Notes: a model not told the origin generated them from the letters alone. A stretch of DNA of 64,000 nt from JAJDTT01 sp022827025 (GCA_965203535.1 OZ241897.1:558001-622000); one strand, 5' to 3'; shown: positions 47,103 to 55,704, counted from the first letter of the stretch. Program-made: numbers and translations.

Positions 47103-47702
47103 TCAGAGTTCTTCTCCCACCTTGAACCGGCAAAAGCGGCGGGCCGTGATGTTTTCCTTCAAAGTGGCGATCTTGGACTTGATGAGTTGCTCGACCGTGA
47201 TCGACGGGTCCTTGACGAAGGGCTGCTCGTAAAGGCATACGGCGGAGTAGTACTTTTCCAAGCGGCCCTCGACGATTCTCTCGACGATAAATTCAGGTTT
47301 TCCCGTTGCCAGCGCCTGGTTTCGGTAGATCTCCTTCTCCCGATCGACCTCTTCGGAACCCACCTCTTCCCGCCGCACGTAAAGAGGGCTGGAAGCAGCC
47401 ACCTGCATGGCCAGGTCCCGGACGAGCTCCTGGAATTCATCGGTGCGGGCGACGAAATCGGTCTCGCAGTTCACTTCCAGGAGAACACCCAGCTTGCCAC
47501 CGGCATGGATGTACTGACCCACGGTCCCCTCGCTGGTGGCGCGGCCGGATCTCTTGGCGGCTGCGGCCAGACCCCGCTCGCGCAGGATGACCACGCCTCG
47601 ATCCAAGTCTCCGTCGGCCTCGACCAGCGCCCTCTTGCACTCCATCATTCCGGCGCCGGTACGATCCCGGAGCGCCTTGACCTGTGCCGCGGTTACACTC
47701 AT
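47103..47702 (-). CDS. tsf: Elongation factor Ts
   Basis: 199 aa, the short form found in many phyla (the E. coli protein has 283 aa). Nucleotide exchange factor for EF-Tu. N-terminal UBA-like domain (VKALRDRTGAGMMECKRALV), then EVNCETDFVARTDEFQELVR, the conserved EF-Tu contact, and VEQLIKSKIATLKENITARR. 99 nt after rpsB, a gap that holds a hairpin repeat. Confidence 0.98.
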   Translation of the reverse strand: MSVTAAQVKALRDRTGAGMMECKRALVEADGDLDRGVVILRERGLAAAAKRSGRATSEGTVGQYIHAGGKLGVLLEVNCETDFVARTDEFQELVRDLAMQVAASSPLYVRREEVGSEEVDREKEIYRNQALATGKPEFIVERIVEGRLEKYYSAVCLYEQPFVKDPSITVEQLIKSKIATLKENITARRFCRFKVGEEL

Positions 47703-47742
47703 TTTCGATCGACCTTCCTTGAAAATTCCGACATCCGATAAA

Positions 47743-47770
47743 CGTAGGGGCGCCCCTTGTGGGTGCCCTC
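47743..47770. repeat. Intergenic hairpin repeat (CGTAGGGGCGCCCCTTGTGG unit)
   Basis: Lies in the rpsB-tsf gap. Strong palindrome (GGGGCGCCCC) with the CCCTTGTGGG core shared with 15164 and, less exactly, 7813. Could form a hairpin inside the polycistronic mRNA. Confidence 0.7.
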
Positions 47771-47801
47771 CGGCGCCGCTTCCTGTCGGACGCCCTGGCT
47801 G

Positions 47802-48728
47802 TTAATCGGAGGTGGGGGCAGTCGCGGCCGGCACCGGGGAAGGGGTACTGGCCGCCACGGCGGCATCGGGCGGTGTCGAGGTTTCCTGCGCCGCCTGCTC
47901 TTGCGCGGCCTTCTCTTGGAGCGCCTTCTCTCGCAGAGCCCTCTCCCGGGCCGCCTTTTCCCGGGCCGCTTTCTCGCGAGCCGCCTTTTCCCGGGCCGCC
48001 TTTTCCCGGGCCGCCTTTTCCCGGGCCTCTGCCAAACGAGCTTCCCGGATCGCCTTTCCGGCCAGGATCGCATCCGCGATGGTGGAAGTGAACAGCCTCA
48101 CCGATCGCAACGCGTCGTCGTTTCCCGGAATCACGAAGTCGACATCGTCAGGATCGCTGTTGGTGTCCACCACGGCGATCACCGGAATACCCAGCTTGGC
48201 GGCTTCCTTGACGGCGATGACCTCCCGGTTCGTGTCGACCACGAAGAGGATGTCGGGGAGCCGCTCCATGTCCCTGATGCCGCGCAGATTCTTGTCCAGC
48301 TTCTTGCGTTCCCGCTCCAACCGGGCCACTTCCTTCTTGGAGAGCTTGTCGTAGAAGCCGTTGACCCGTTTTTCTTCCAGGTCCTTGTAACGCTTGATGC
48401 TGTTCCGGACAGTCGCGAAATTGGTAAGCAGACCACCGAGCCAACGGTTGTTGACATAGTGGGCCTCGCATCTGCCGGCTTCCCGCTCAATGGTGTCCTG
48501 GGCCTGTCTCTTGGTGCCGACGAACAGCACCGAACTCCCCCGGATGCTCCGCTCGACGATGAAATCGATGGCCCGTTTGAAATATCGCAGCGTGGTACGG
48601 AGATCGACGATGTGGATGCCGTTTCGCTGGCCGAAGATGAAGGGCTTCATCTTCGGATTCCAGCGCCTTGTCTGATGCCCAAAATGGACACCGGCATCCA
48701 GCAGTTGCTTGATGGGAATGGAACTCAC
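47802..48728 (-). CDS. rpsB: 30S ribosomal protein S2 with repetitive C-terminal extension
   Basis: 308 aa; the S2 core (about 230 aa) is conventional: LLDAGVHFGHQTRRWNPKMK, IDLRTT-like VDLRTTLRYF, VLFVGTKRQAQDTIE, NNRWLGGLLTNFATVRNSIK, PIVAVVDTNSDPD-like VIAVVDTNSDPDDVDFVIPG. From about residue 233 an extra 75 residues follow: AREKA pentapeptides, then an Ala/Pro/Thr-rich tail. The AREKA part should be a charged helix projecting from the small subunit. DNA repeats of 15 bp underlie it. Confidence 0.97.
   Translation of the reverse strand: MSSIPIKQLLDAGVHFGHQTRRWNPKMKPFIFGQRNGIHIVDLRTTLRYFKRAIDFIVERSIRGSSVLFVGTKRQAQDTIEREAGRCEAHYVNNRWLGGLLTNFATVRNSIKRYKDLEEKRVNGFYDKLSKKEVARLERERKKLDKNLRGIRDMERLPDILFVVDTNREVIAVKEAAKLGIPVIAVVDTNSDPDDVDFVIPGNDDALRSVRLFTSTIADAILAGKAIREARLAEAREKAAREKAAREKAAREKAAREKAARERALREKALQEKAAQEQAAQETSTPPDAAVAASTPSPVPAATAPTSD
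47951..48025. repeat. Five 15-bp tandem repeats in the rpsB 3' end
   Basis: Units CCGCCTTTTCCCGGG at 47951, 47981, 47996 and 48011 are identical; the unit at 47966 differs at a few bases. Each encodes AREKA on the minus strand. Further degenerate units flank the block. Confidence 0.85.
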
Positions 48729-48742
48729 CGATTTCTCCCTGG

Positions 48743-49135
48743 CTACCTCTTGGAAAATTGGAACCGCTTGCGCGCTCCGGGCTGCCCGTATTTTTTCCGT
48801 TCCTTCACCCGCTGATCGCGCCTGAGAAGGCCGGCCTTCTTGAGCGTCGCGCGGAGATCGGGATCGAACTGGAGCAGGGCTCGGGCTATTCCCAGCCGGA
48901 CGGCGCCGGCCTGTCCGGAATATCCCCCGCCCTTGACGTTGACGTACACGTCGAACTTGTCGTTGTTCTCCGTCTGCATCAGAGGCTGCAGAACCACAAC
49001 CTGTTGGGTCCGGTTGCGGAAGTACTCCTGGAAATCGACGTGGTTGACGACGATCTGCCCTTCCCCGGGCATCAGGAACACGCGTGCGGTGGCGGATTTC
49101 CTCTTACCCGTGCCGTAATGTTGAACCTCGTTCAA
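48743..49135 (-). CDS. rpsI: 30S ribosomal protein S9
   Basis: 130 aa. Begins with GTGKRKSATARVFLMPGEGQ and ends in GLLRRDQRVKERKKYGQPGA-RKRFQFSKR, the tail that reaches the P-site tRNA. GGGYSGQAGAVRLGIARALL is conserved. 30 nt after rplM and 14 nt before rpsB. Confidence 0.98.
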   Translation of the reverse strand: MNEVQHYGTGKRKSATARVFLMPGEGQIVVNHVDFQEYFRNRTQQVVVLQPLMQTENNDKFDVYVNVKGGGYSGQAGAVRLGIARALLQFDPDLRATLKKAGLLRRDQRVKERKKYGQPGARKRFQFSKR

Positions 49136-49165
49136 GAAAGATCTCCTGTGGCCGGCGGGGACGAA

Positions 49166-49606
49166 TTAAAGGGCCAGCGGCTCCGGTTTCTGAGCCTGAT
49201 GCGGATGGTCGGCGCCAGCATAGATCTTGAGTTTCCGGATCATCCTCTTGCCCAACTTGTTCTTCGGCAGCATACCTCGAACCGCCAAGCGTACGAGACG
49301 ATCCGGATACCGGCGCAGCAGATTCTCCGCCGTTATCTCCTTGAGCCCCCCCGGGTAACGGCTGTGGGAATAGTAGACCTTCTGGGACCACTTCTTTCCG
49401 GTCAGACGCACCTTGTCGGCGTTGACGACGATCACGAATGCGCCAGTATCGAGAAAATCGGTGTAGTTTGGCCGGTCCTTACCCATGAGGAGGGTCGCCA
49501 GACGAGTCGCCAAACGCCCCAGAACCTGATCGCTGGCATCCACGACGAACCACTTCCTGTCGATTTCGTCAAGACCTGGAAGAATCGTCTTATTCGAATT
49601 CTTCAT
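49166..49606 (-). CDS. rplM: 50S ribosomal protein L13
   Basis: 146 aa, full length. WFVVDASDQVLGRLATRLAT, YTDFLDTGAFVIVVNADKVR, KVYYSHSRYPGGLKEITAEN and AVRGMLPKNKLGKRMIRKLK are family blocks. First gene of the ribosomal/translation cluster, with a candidate promoter 38-67 nt upstream. Confidence 0.98.
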   Translation of the reverse strand: MKNSNKTILPGLDEIDRKWFVVDASDQVLGRLATRLATLLMGKDRPNYTDFLDTGAFVIVVNADKVRLTGKKWSQKVYYSHSRYPGGLKEITAENLLRRYPDRLVRLAVRGMLPKNKLGKRMIRKLKIYAGADHPHQAQKPEPLAL

Positions 49607-49643
49607 CTCGCTACACTACGCCCCATGGGTCCAAGAGTCTGGA

Positions 49644-49673
49644 AATCTACCGAACGGACCCGTTCCTTGTCAA
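49644..49673 (-). promoter_or_regulatory. Sigma-70-type promoter of rplM-rpsI-rpsB-tsf-pyrH-frr
   Basis: Minus strand: TTGACA at 49673-49668 and TAGATT at 49649-49644, 18 nt apart, giving a leader of about 30 nt before rplM. Confidence 0.5.
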
Positions 49674-49696
49674 GGCTGCGTCCTGTCGGCTTGCCT

Positions 49697-49864
49697 TAAC
49701 AGCCCGTGGCAAAAGTCATCACGGCATTCGACCGTCCCTGCATCCCGGCGGACTGCGTTGCTATGGGCGCACATACTCCCGGTATGCACCCGAATCGCGC
49801 CTTGTCCGGCGGGCGCAGGAACGGTCTCGATGCTCGCGGGACTTTCGCCACGGACTGTTAGGTT
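49697..49864 (+). repeat. CACGGACTGTTA repeat, copy 3, with terminal inverted repeats
   Basis: The longest copy: the left end (TTAACAGCCCGTGGCAAAAG at 49697) is the inverse of the right end (CTTTCGCCACGGACTGTTA at 49842-49860) with two mismatches, so it is a MITE-like unit of about 165 bp. The internal GCGCCTTGTCCGGCGGGCG (from 49797) is shared with the copy at 53814. Ends in TGT-TAGGTT (49856-49864), 37 nt before pilN. Confidence 0.7.
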
Positions 49865-49901
49865 CGCGTTCCGGGCGGTTGGGACGTTCAGGACATTGAA
49901 G

Positions 49902-50420
49902 ATGAACGGAATCCGCATACGATCCTCGATTCTGGCGGCGCCGAGACGCGACCTGCTGATCCTGGCGGCTGCATGTGCCACCCTCGTGGGAACCGCCGTC
50001 TGGCACCGGTCGCTGGACTCCCGGACGGACGCGGGCCGAGCCAGACTGGCGGCGTTGGCCGACGGCGGAGGGAGTCTGGAAGCAGTTCTGAAGAGGGTTC
50101 GACGCTGGGAAGAGGGGGTCGAAAACATGATCCGGTGCCGCGACCGTGTCCGGGCACTCAAGATCCGTCAGGCATCCCCTCTTTCGCTCTGGAACCGGCT
50201 CATGGACCGCTTCCCGTCCCGGGAGGAAGTATCCCTGCACCGCCTGGACTGGGAGGACGAAACCCTGACCCTCGAAGGAACCGCAGCTACCCCCGGCGCC
50301 GCGGGGATTCTGCTGGACCGTCTGGGCGGGGACGCGGGATTTCCCAAAGTGGAACTGCGAGCCCTGGAACAAACTGGGAACACCGTCCGATTCACCGTCA
50401 CTGCCGGCACCGGGCATTGA
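49902..50420 (+). CDS. pilN: Type IV pilus assembly protein PilN-like
   Basis: 172 aa. ATG 49902; the longer ORF would translate the repeat. Short cytoplasmic start, one membrane helix (LLILAAACATLVGTAVW), then a periplasmic fold with LWNRLMDRFPSREEVSLHRL and LTLEGTAATPGAAGILLDRL, as in PilN, which joins cytoplasmic PilM to PilO. Identification rests mainly on position before pilO-pilP-pilQ. No pilM is found upstream; that space holds the repeat. Confidence 0.72.
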   Translation: MNGIRIRSSILAAPRRDLLILAAACATLVGTAVWHRSLDSRTDAGRARLAALADGGGSLEAVLKRVRRWEEGVENMIRCRDRVRALKIRQASPLSLWNRLMDRFPSREEVSLHRLDWEDETLTLEGTAATPGAAGILLDRLGGDAGFPKVELRALEQTGNTVRFTVTAGTGH

Positions 50421-50436
50421 CCGGGAGACGCGCGTT

Positions 50437-51036
50437 ATGGAGAAGCTTCGTCGAAGAGTTCGCGAAAAACCGGCCCTCTCCCTGGCCGTCATGGGACTTC
50501 TCCTGGCGGGTTCCGTCTATGCCTCGACCATTCGTCCACTTCAGTTCCGGATCGAGGGACTGGAGAATGAATTCCTGCAGGCGCAGTCCCGCCAGAAACA
50601 GATCGCCTCGGCCGAGGCTCGGCTCTCCAGGGTCAAGGAAGAATTCGCCGGGCACCGCAAGCGCCTCCTGGACAAGGGGGAACTGCTCAAGGAGGGGACT
50701 TCCGGTTCCGAAACCATCAGCCGGATCGTACGACTGGCTCTCCAGCGTGACTTGCGTCCCACACGAGTCTCCCCCTCGACCCCCGTCGTGGAGGAATTCC
50801 TCACCCATTGGCCATTGGACCTGGTGGTGGCGGGAGGGTTTCACGGCCTGGGCCGGTTCTTTCAGGATCTGGCGGAACTGGATGAGATCGTCAACGTCCG
50901 GAGCTTGTCCATCAGCCGCCGGGAACCGTCCCGGCCGGCGATGACTCTGGACGCTTCCATCTCCCTGACCTTCTTCCGGATCAACCTTCAAGAATTCGAT
51001 CCGGACCAGGAGCAGGAAGAGGAGGAGGCGCCATGA
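50437..51036 (+). CDS. pilO: Type IV pilus assembly protein PilO-like
   Basis: 199 aa: one N-terminal helix (ALSLAVMGLLLAGSVYAS), a coiled coil (LENEFLQAQSRQKQIASAEA) and the ferredoxin-like PilO domain (VAGGFHGLGRFFQDLAELDE, VNVRSLSISRRE). Dimerises with PilN in the inner-membrane alignment complex. 16 nt after pilN; overlaps pilP by 4 nt. Ends in an acidic tail (DPDQEQEEEEAP). Confidence 0.87.
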   Translation: MEKLRRRVREKPALSLAVMGLLLAGSVYASTIRPLQFRIEGLENEFLQAQSRQKQIASAEARLSRVKEEFAGHRKRLLDKGELLKEGTSGSETISRIVRLALQRDLRPTRVSPSTPVVEEFLTHWPLDLVVAGGFHGLGRFFQDLAELDEIVNVRSLSISRREPSRPAMTLDASISLTFFRINLQEFDPDQEQEEEEAP

Positions 51037-51425
51037 TCCTGGTCCCGCTACTCCAGCTCGGCGTGCTCTTCAGCCTGGCGGTCTCCAGCCAGGAAGGCCC
51101 GGCGGTCTACTCGCCCCAAGGAAAGAAAGACCCGTTCGAGCCTCGAAGCCCGGAGCAATACGACACGGTGGAGACTCCATTGACGGCGCCTTTGCGGCAA
51201 CTCGCGATTTCGGAATTGGTGATTGTGGGGACAGCCGCGGGAAGACTCGGCGGTTTCGCCCTGGTGCAGGGAGCCGACGGCCTGACCCACCTGGCTCCCA
51301 TGAAGGCCCGATTCGCCGATGGACACCTGGTGAGGATTTCGGAGGACTGGGTGATATTCCGGGTCGATGGGAGTGGCACGGGCCGGTCCTGGGTCACGAA
51401 GCGAATTCGGTCCGCCGGGGAGTGA
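51033..51425 (+). CDS. pilP: Type IV pilus protein PilP-like
   Basis: 130 aa, exported. A signal peptide (LVPLLQLGVLFSLAVSSQ) lacks the lipobox Cys usual in PilP. GKKDPFEPRSP is the typical PilP start of the mature region, then the small beta domain (LAISELVIVGTAAGRLGGFA, LVRISEDWVIF). Links PilNO to the secretin. Overlaps both neighbours by 4 nt. Confidence 0.82.
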   Translation: MILVPLLQLGVLFSLAVSSQEGPAVYSPQGKKDPFEPRSPEQYDTVETPLTAPLRQLAISELVIVGTAAGRLGGFALVQGADGLTHLAPMKARFADGHLVRISEDWVIFRVDGSGTGRSWVTKRIRSAGE

Positions 51426-52702
51426 GAGAGAACATGCCGATCGGTCCACGACTGCTGCGCAGATGGGTTTCACTGTTCTGGATCCTGGCCGCGGCCACCA
51501 CAACGAGAGGTTGGGGACAAGAAGTCCCGGAGGTCCCCGACCTGCTGCGGCAGACGGTATCCATGAGACTGGTCGACGCCTCCCTGGTGGATTTCTTTCG
51601 CACCGTCGCGGAGTTGAGCGACCTCAATCTGGTGATCGACTCCGACGTGTCGGGAAGCGTGACACTGCGCGTGGAGCGGCTGGCCCTGGACCGGGTGGTG
51701 GAGATGGTCCTCAAGAGCCATTCCCTGGAACGGACGGTGCAGGACGACCTGATCCGTATTTCCCGTCAAGAGACTCTCCGGGCGGAGAAGGAGCGGGAGC
51801 AGAAGCTGCTGGAGCTCGAACATGAGAGTCAGGCGCCGGCGACCGTGGCCCGGTCCCTGAACTACGCCTCCGCCGAGGAGGCGGCCAAGAGCCTGAAGAA
51901 CCAACTGGGTGAGAAGGGACGCCTGGACGTGGACGCCAGGAGCAATACCGTGCTGATGACCGACATCCCGCCTCGAGTCGCGGAGATGAACCGCCTTCTC
52001 GACCGCCTGGACGTTGCGGAGCGTCAAGTCGAGATCGAGGCCAGAATTATCGAGGCCACCACCACCTTTGCCCGGAACCTGGGCCTTCAGCTCGACCTGC
52101 TGGCCGGGGGAACCGGCCGGCGAGCCGCGGGCTCCGTGCGCATGAGCACCCCGCTGGGGCTGGCGCCGCGTTCTTCCGGTATCGCGGCCGCGCCGGTGCT
52201 GGACACGGTGCGCCTGGACGCTCTTCTCACAGCGGCCGAATCGGACGGGGAAGTTCGCATCCTTTCCAAGCCCCGGGTGACCGCCCTGAACAACGTCGAG
52301 GCCATCATCACCCAGGGAGCCCGGATTCCGATTCCGGTCGAACACGACTTCACGACCACGGTCCGCTTCGAGACCGCCGCCCTGCGGCTGCTGGTGACAC
52401 CGCAGATCACGCGCGAGAAGACGGTTCTGTTGAAGATCAAGGTGGAAAACAACGTCCCCGATTTCAGCCGGACCGTTCAAGGCATCCCCACCATCCTCAC
52501 CAGCGAGTCCCAGACCGTGGTTCTGATCCCGCATGAAGGCACGGCCGTGATCGGAGGGATCCTGCTGGACATCGACCGTACGTTGGAGCAAAGGGTCCCG
52601 GGCCTGAGCCGAATCCCGGTCCTGGGCCGGCTCTTTCGGAGGGACTCCAAGAGCCGGGAAACCCGGGAAATTATCTTCTTCATCACGCCCCGGATCAGGT
52701 AA
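51422..52702 (+). CDS. pilQ: Type IV pilus secretin PilQ-like (short form)
   Basis: 426 aa outer-membrane secretin. Signal peptide to about residue 33; an STN/N0 domain (LVDASLVDFFRTVAELSDLN, LERTVQDDLIRISRQE), one N1 domain (ARSLNYASAEEAAKSLKNQL, DARSNTVLMTDIPPRVAEMN) and the secretin core (VRILSKPRVTALNNVEAIIT, VIGGILLDIDRTLEQRVPGL, LGRLFRRDSKSRETREIIFF). AMIN domains are missing, so it is much shorter than typical PilQ (600-900 aa). Last gene of pilNOPQ, 9 nt before the M24 gene. Confidence 0.9.
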   Translation: MRENMPIGPRLLRRWVSLFWILAAATTTRGWGQEVPEVPDLLRQTVSMRLVDASLVDFFRTVAELSDLNLVIDSDVSGSVTLRVERLALDRVVEMVLKSHSLERTVQDDLIRISRQETLRAEKEREQKLLELEHESQAPATVARSLNYASAEEAAKSLKNQLGEKGRLDVDARSNTVLMTDIPPRVAEMNRLLDRLDVAERQVEIEARIIEATTTFARNLGLQLDLLAGGTGRRAAGSVRMSTPLGLAPRSSGIAAAPVLDTVRLDALLTAAESDGEVRILSKPRVTALNNVEAIITQGARIPIPVEHDFTTTVRFETAALRLLVTPQITREKTVLLKIKVENNVPDFSRTVQGIPTILTSESQTVVLIPHEGTAVIGGILLDIDRTLEQRVPGLSRIPVLGRLFRRDSKSRETREIIFFITPRIR

Positions 52703-52711
52703 AGTCCGGGG

Positions 52712-53782
52712 ATGCACGACTTTCGGGGCCGCTATGGCCGCTTTCTGACCGAGCTCGACAACCGCGGCCTGGACGGATTTCTGGTCCAGCACAGACCCAA
52801 TCTCTCCTACCTCTACAACTTCACCGGCTCGGCGGGATTGGCCTGCTGCCTGGGACGCGAGACCATTCTCCTGGTGGATTCCCGATATCATGAACAGGCC
52901 CGGGCCACAGCCGCGAACTGCACCCCCCGGTTGATTCGCGGTTCATTCGAACAGGCCCTGGAAGAGCTGTTGAACGGCCGTTTCCCCGGCGGCGGCCCTC
53001 GGAAACGGCTCGGGTTGGAGGCCACTCACGCCAGTTGCGACCTCTGGCTGCGCATGCAGACCTGGACGGCAGCCGTCGAGTGGATACCGGAACACGACCT
53101 GATCGAAACCCTGCGAACCATCAAGGAACCCAGCGAAATCGACGCATTGGTCCGCGCCTTCGAGCTGGCGCAGAGGGCCTATGCCCGGTTTCTCGACCAG
53201 ATCTCTCCCGGCATGGCGGAGGTCCGGATGGCGGGCATCCTGGAAATGGAGATGCGCAAGGCGGGAGGCGAGGGCGCCGCCTTCAGCACGATCGTGGCCA
53301 GCGGGCCTCGATCGTCCCTGCCCCACGGCGTGGCGACCGGCCGGATCTGGGGAGCGCAGGAACTCCTCCTGATCGACTTCGGCATCCGCACGGGAGGGTA
53401 TTTGAGCGATCTCACCCGCATCCAACTTCCTCCCGGAGTCGGCAAGCCGGAGATCTTCAACATCGTCTCGGAAGCGCAGCATGCGGCACTGGACTCCATC
53501 CGTCCCGGCGTCCAGTCCAGCGACGTGGACCGGGCGGCCCGGAGGGTCATCGAAGAAGCCGGATTTGGCGACCACTTCCAACACAGCGCCGGACACGGAC
53601 TGGGTCTGGAAGTCCACGAACTGCCCCGAATCTCGCCGATCCGGCCCCAACCCCTCGAGCCCGGCATGGTCTTCACCGTGGAACCGGGGATCTATCTTCC
53701 CGGACGTATGGGCGTCCGGATCGAGGACGTGGTCGCCGTGACCGAAACCGGGTTCCGGCTGCTGTCCGATCCGGACCGGTGA
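52712..53782 (+). CDS. M24 family Xaa-Pro peptidase
   Basis: 356 aa with an N-terminal creatinase-like domain (FLVQHRPNLSYLYNFTGSAG) and a pita-bread catalytic domain. Metal ligands: Asp in LLIDFGIRTGGYLSDLTRIQ (two), His in HSAGHGLGLEVHE, Glu in VFTVEPGIY and VRIEDVVAV. Cleaves X-Pro bonds in the cytoplasm. Starts 9 nt after pilQ, but the function is unrelated; probably fortuitous co-transcription. Confidence 0.95.
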   Translation: MHDFRGRYGRFLTELDNRGLDGFLVQHRPNLSYLYNFTGSAGLACCLGRETILLVDSRYHEQARATAANCTPRLIRGSFEQALEELLNGRFPGGGPRKRLGLEATHASCDLWLRMQTWTAAVEWIPEHDLIETLRTIKEPSEIDALVRAFELAQRAYARFLDQISPGMAEVRMAGILEMEMRKAGGEGAAFSTIVASGPRSSLPHGVATGRIWGAQELLLIDFGIRTGGYLSDLTRIQLPPGVGKPEIFNIVSEAQHAALDSIRPGVQSSDVDRAARRVIEEAGFGDHFQHSAGHGLGLEVHELPRISPIRPQPLEPGMVFTVEPGIYLPGRMGVRIEDVVAVTETGFRLLSDPDR

Positions 53783-53813
53783 AGAGGAGAGGAATCCGAT
53801 ATGTTCCCTCACA

Positions 53814-53882
53814 GCGCCTTGTCCGGCGGGCGCAGCCCCGGTCCCGGTGCAGCGTGAGACTTTCACCACGGACTGCTAAACT
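53814..53882 (+). repeat. CACGGACTGTTA repeat, copy 4 (promoter-like leader repeat)
   Basis: GCGCCTTGTCCGGCGGGCG at 53814, then CAGCCCCGGTCCCGGTGCAG, then GACTTTCACCACGGACTGC and TAAACT. TGC-TAAACT (53874-53882) is an extended -10-like end, 36 nt before accB. Confidence 0.7.
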
Positions 53883-53918
53883 TACACGGTGCCGGGAGAA
53901 GCCGGCGCAGGAAAAACG

Positions 53919-54356
53919 ATGAACACCAGGGAGATCCGATCTTTACTGAAACTCATCGACGAGTTCGATGTGGCGGAGTTCGAGTTGGAACGGGACGGAG
54001 TCCGGCTCCGGATCCTTCGCGGCGGTGTCGACTCGACGCCCGAACCCGCGGCTCCGGCGGTGCAGGAGGCCCCTCCCGTCGAAACGGCCCCGGCCGAACC
54101 CGTGCCCGCCCCGGAGAACCTTCACGTCTTCACCGCGCCCATGGTGGGGACCTACTACTCTTCACCCAAGCCCGACGCAGACTCCTTCGTCCAAGTCGGA
54201 TCCACCATCCGCGAAGGGGACACTCTCTGCATCATCGAGGCCATGAAGATCTTCAACCAGATCGAGAGCGACGTGGATGGCCAGATTGTTCGCATCCTGG
54301 TTGAGAACGGCCAGCCCGTCGAGTACGGTGAGCCCCTGTTCGAGATCCGCACCTAG
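53919..54356 (+). CDS. accB: Acetyl-CoA carboxylase biotin carboxyl carrier protein
   Basis: 145 aa. ATG 53919 (NTREIRSLLKLIDEFDVAEF). A Pro/Ala linker (PAPAVQEAPP-like) leads to the biotinyl domain with the lysine in CIIEAMKIFNQI, which AccC carboxylates. The thumb (TAPMVGTYYSSPKPDADSFV) is that of AccB. One nt before accC; the preceding repeat may act as its promoter. Confidence 0.97.
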   Translation: MNTREIRSLLKLIDEFDVAEFELERDGVRLRILRGGVDSTPEPAAPAVQEAPPVETAPAEPVPAPENLHVFTAPMVGTYYSSPKPDADSFVQVGSTIREGDTLCIIEAMKIFNQIESDVDGQIVRILVENGQPVEYGEPLFEIRT

Positions 54357-54357
54357 C

Positions 54358-55704
54358 ATGTTCAAAAAGGTTCTCATCGCCAACCGGGGTGAGATAGCGC
54401 TCCGTGTCGTCGCCGCCTGCAAGGAATTGGGCATTCGCACGGTCGCAGTCTACTCGGAAGCCGATCGGGACCTGCTCCACGTCCGCTTCTCCGACGAGGC
54501 CGTCTGCATCGGCCCCCCCCGAAGCTATGACAGCTATCTGAACATCCCCAGCATCATCAGCGCGGCCGAAATCACCAACGTCGACGCCATCCATCCGGGT
54601 TACGGCTACCTGGCCGAGAGTGCCCACTTCGCGGAGGTCTGCGACCACTGCGGCATCCGGTTCATCGGCCCCTCGGCGTCCGCCATCAGCCTCATGGGAG
54701 ACAAGTCCCGGGCCCGGGAGACGATTCAGGACCTGGGGATTCCCACCATTCCAGGCACCGGAGTCATCGACCGGGAAACCCCCGACCCCTCGGCGTTGGC
54801 GCGGCAGGTCGGCTTCCCCCTCATCATCAAGGCGGCAGCCGGAGGAGGCGGGAAGGGGATGCGCATCATCCGCCGGGAACAGGATTTCCTGGATTCTCTG
54901 GCACTGGTCCAGTCCGAGGCGGAAAGCGCATTCGGCAACTCCCAGGTCTATCTGGAGCGGTATCTCGAGAACCCGCGCCATATCGAGTTCCAGGTCCTGG
55001 CCGACGAGCAGGGGAACATCGTCCACCTGGGCGAGCGGGACTGTTCCATCCAGCGGCGGCACCAGAAACTCGTGGAGGAGTCGCCCAGCCCGTTTCTCAG
55101 CCCCGGAAGGCGAACGGAGCTGGGAAACCAAGTGGTGCGCGCCCTGGAGCAGATCGGCTATCAGAACGCCGGGACGGTGGAGTTTCTGTTCGACCAGGAG
55201 GGCAACCACTACTTCATCGAGATGAACACCAGGATCCAGGTCGAGCATCCGGTGACCGAGATGATCACGGGAGTCGACATCGTTAAACAGCAGATCCTGA
55301 TCGCGGCAGGCTTTCCCCTGGACTTTTCCCAGGAGGACGTGGTCTTCCGGGGAAGCAGCATCGAATGCCGGCTCAACGCCGAATCGTCCGAGACCTTCAC
55401 CCCCTCACCAGGCCGAATCCATGCTTACCATGCCCCGGGAGGACCGGGTATCCGGGTCGATTCCGCGGCCTATACGGATTGCGTCATTTCACCTCACTAT
55501 GACTCCCTCATCGCCAAACTCATCGCCCACGGCAACGACCGGGAAGAGGCCATCTCCCGGCTGAACCGGGCCTTGGACACCTTCGTCGTGGAAGGGATCG
55601 AGACCACCCTGCCCTTCCACCGAAAGGTGATCCGCCATCCGGACTTCCTGAAGGGGAACTACGGGACCTCGTTCCTGGACGAATTCTCGGGGAACACGGT
55701 ATGA
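54358..55704 (+). CDS. accC: Acetyl-CoA carboxylase biotin carboxylase subunit
   Basis: 448 aa ATP-grasp enzyme that carboxylates biotin on AccB, first step of fatty-acid synthesis. ATG 54358 (FKKVLIANRGEIALRVVAAC). AAGGGGKGMRIIR (ATP loop), ERDCSIQRRHQKLVEESPSP, FIEMNTRIQVEHPVTEMITG (metal and catalytic residues). Carboxyltransferase genes accA/accD are not in the window. Overlaps the symporter gene by 4 nt. Confidence 0.98.
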   Translation: MFKKVLIANRGEIALRVVAACKELGIRTVAVYSEADRDLLHVRFSDEAVCIGPPRSYDSYLNIPSIISAAEITNVDAIHPGYGYLAESAHFAEVCDHCGIRFIGPSASAISLMGDKSRARETIQDLGIPTIPGTGVIDRETPDPSALARQVGFPLIIKAAAGGGGKGMRIIRREQDFLDSLALVQSEAESAFGNSQVYLERYLENPRHIEFQVLADEQGNIVHLGERDCSIQRRHQKLVEESPSPFLSPGRRTELGNQVVRALEQIGYQNAGTVEFLFDQEGNHYFIEMNTRIQVEHPVTEMITGVDIVKQQILIAAGFPLDFSQEDVVFRGSSIECRLNAESSETFTPSPGRIHAYHAPGGPGIRVDSAAYTDCVISPHYDSLIAKLIAHGNDREEAISRLNRALDTFVVEGIETTLPFHRKVIRHPDFLKGNYGTSFLDEFSGNTV

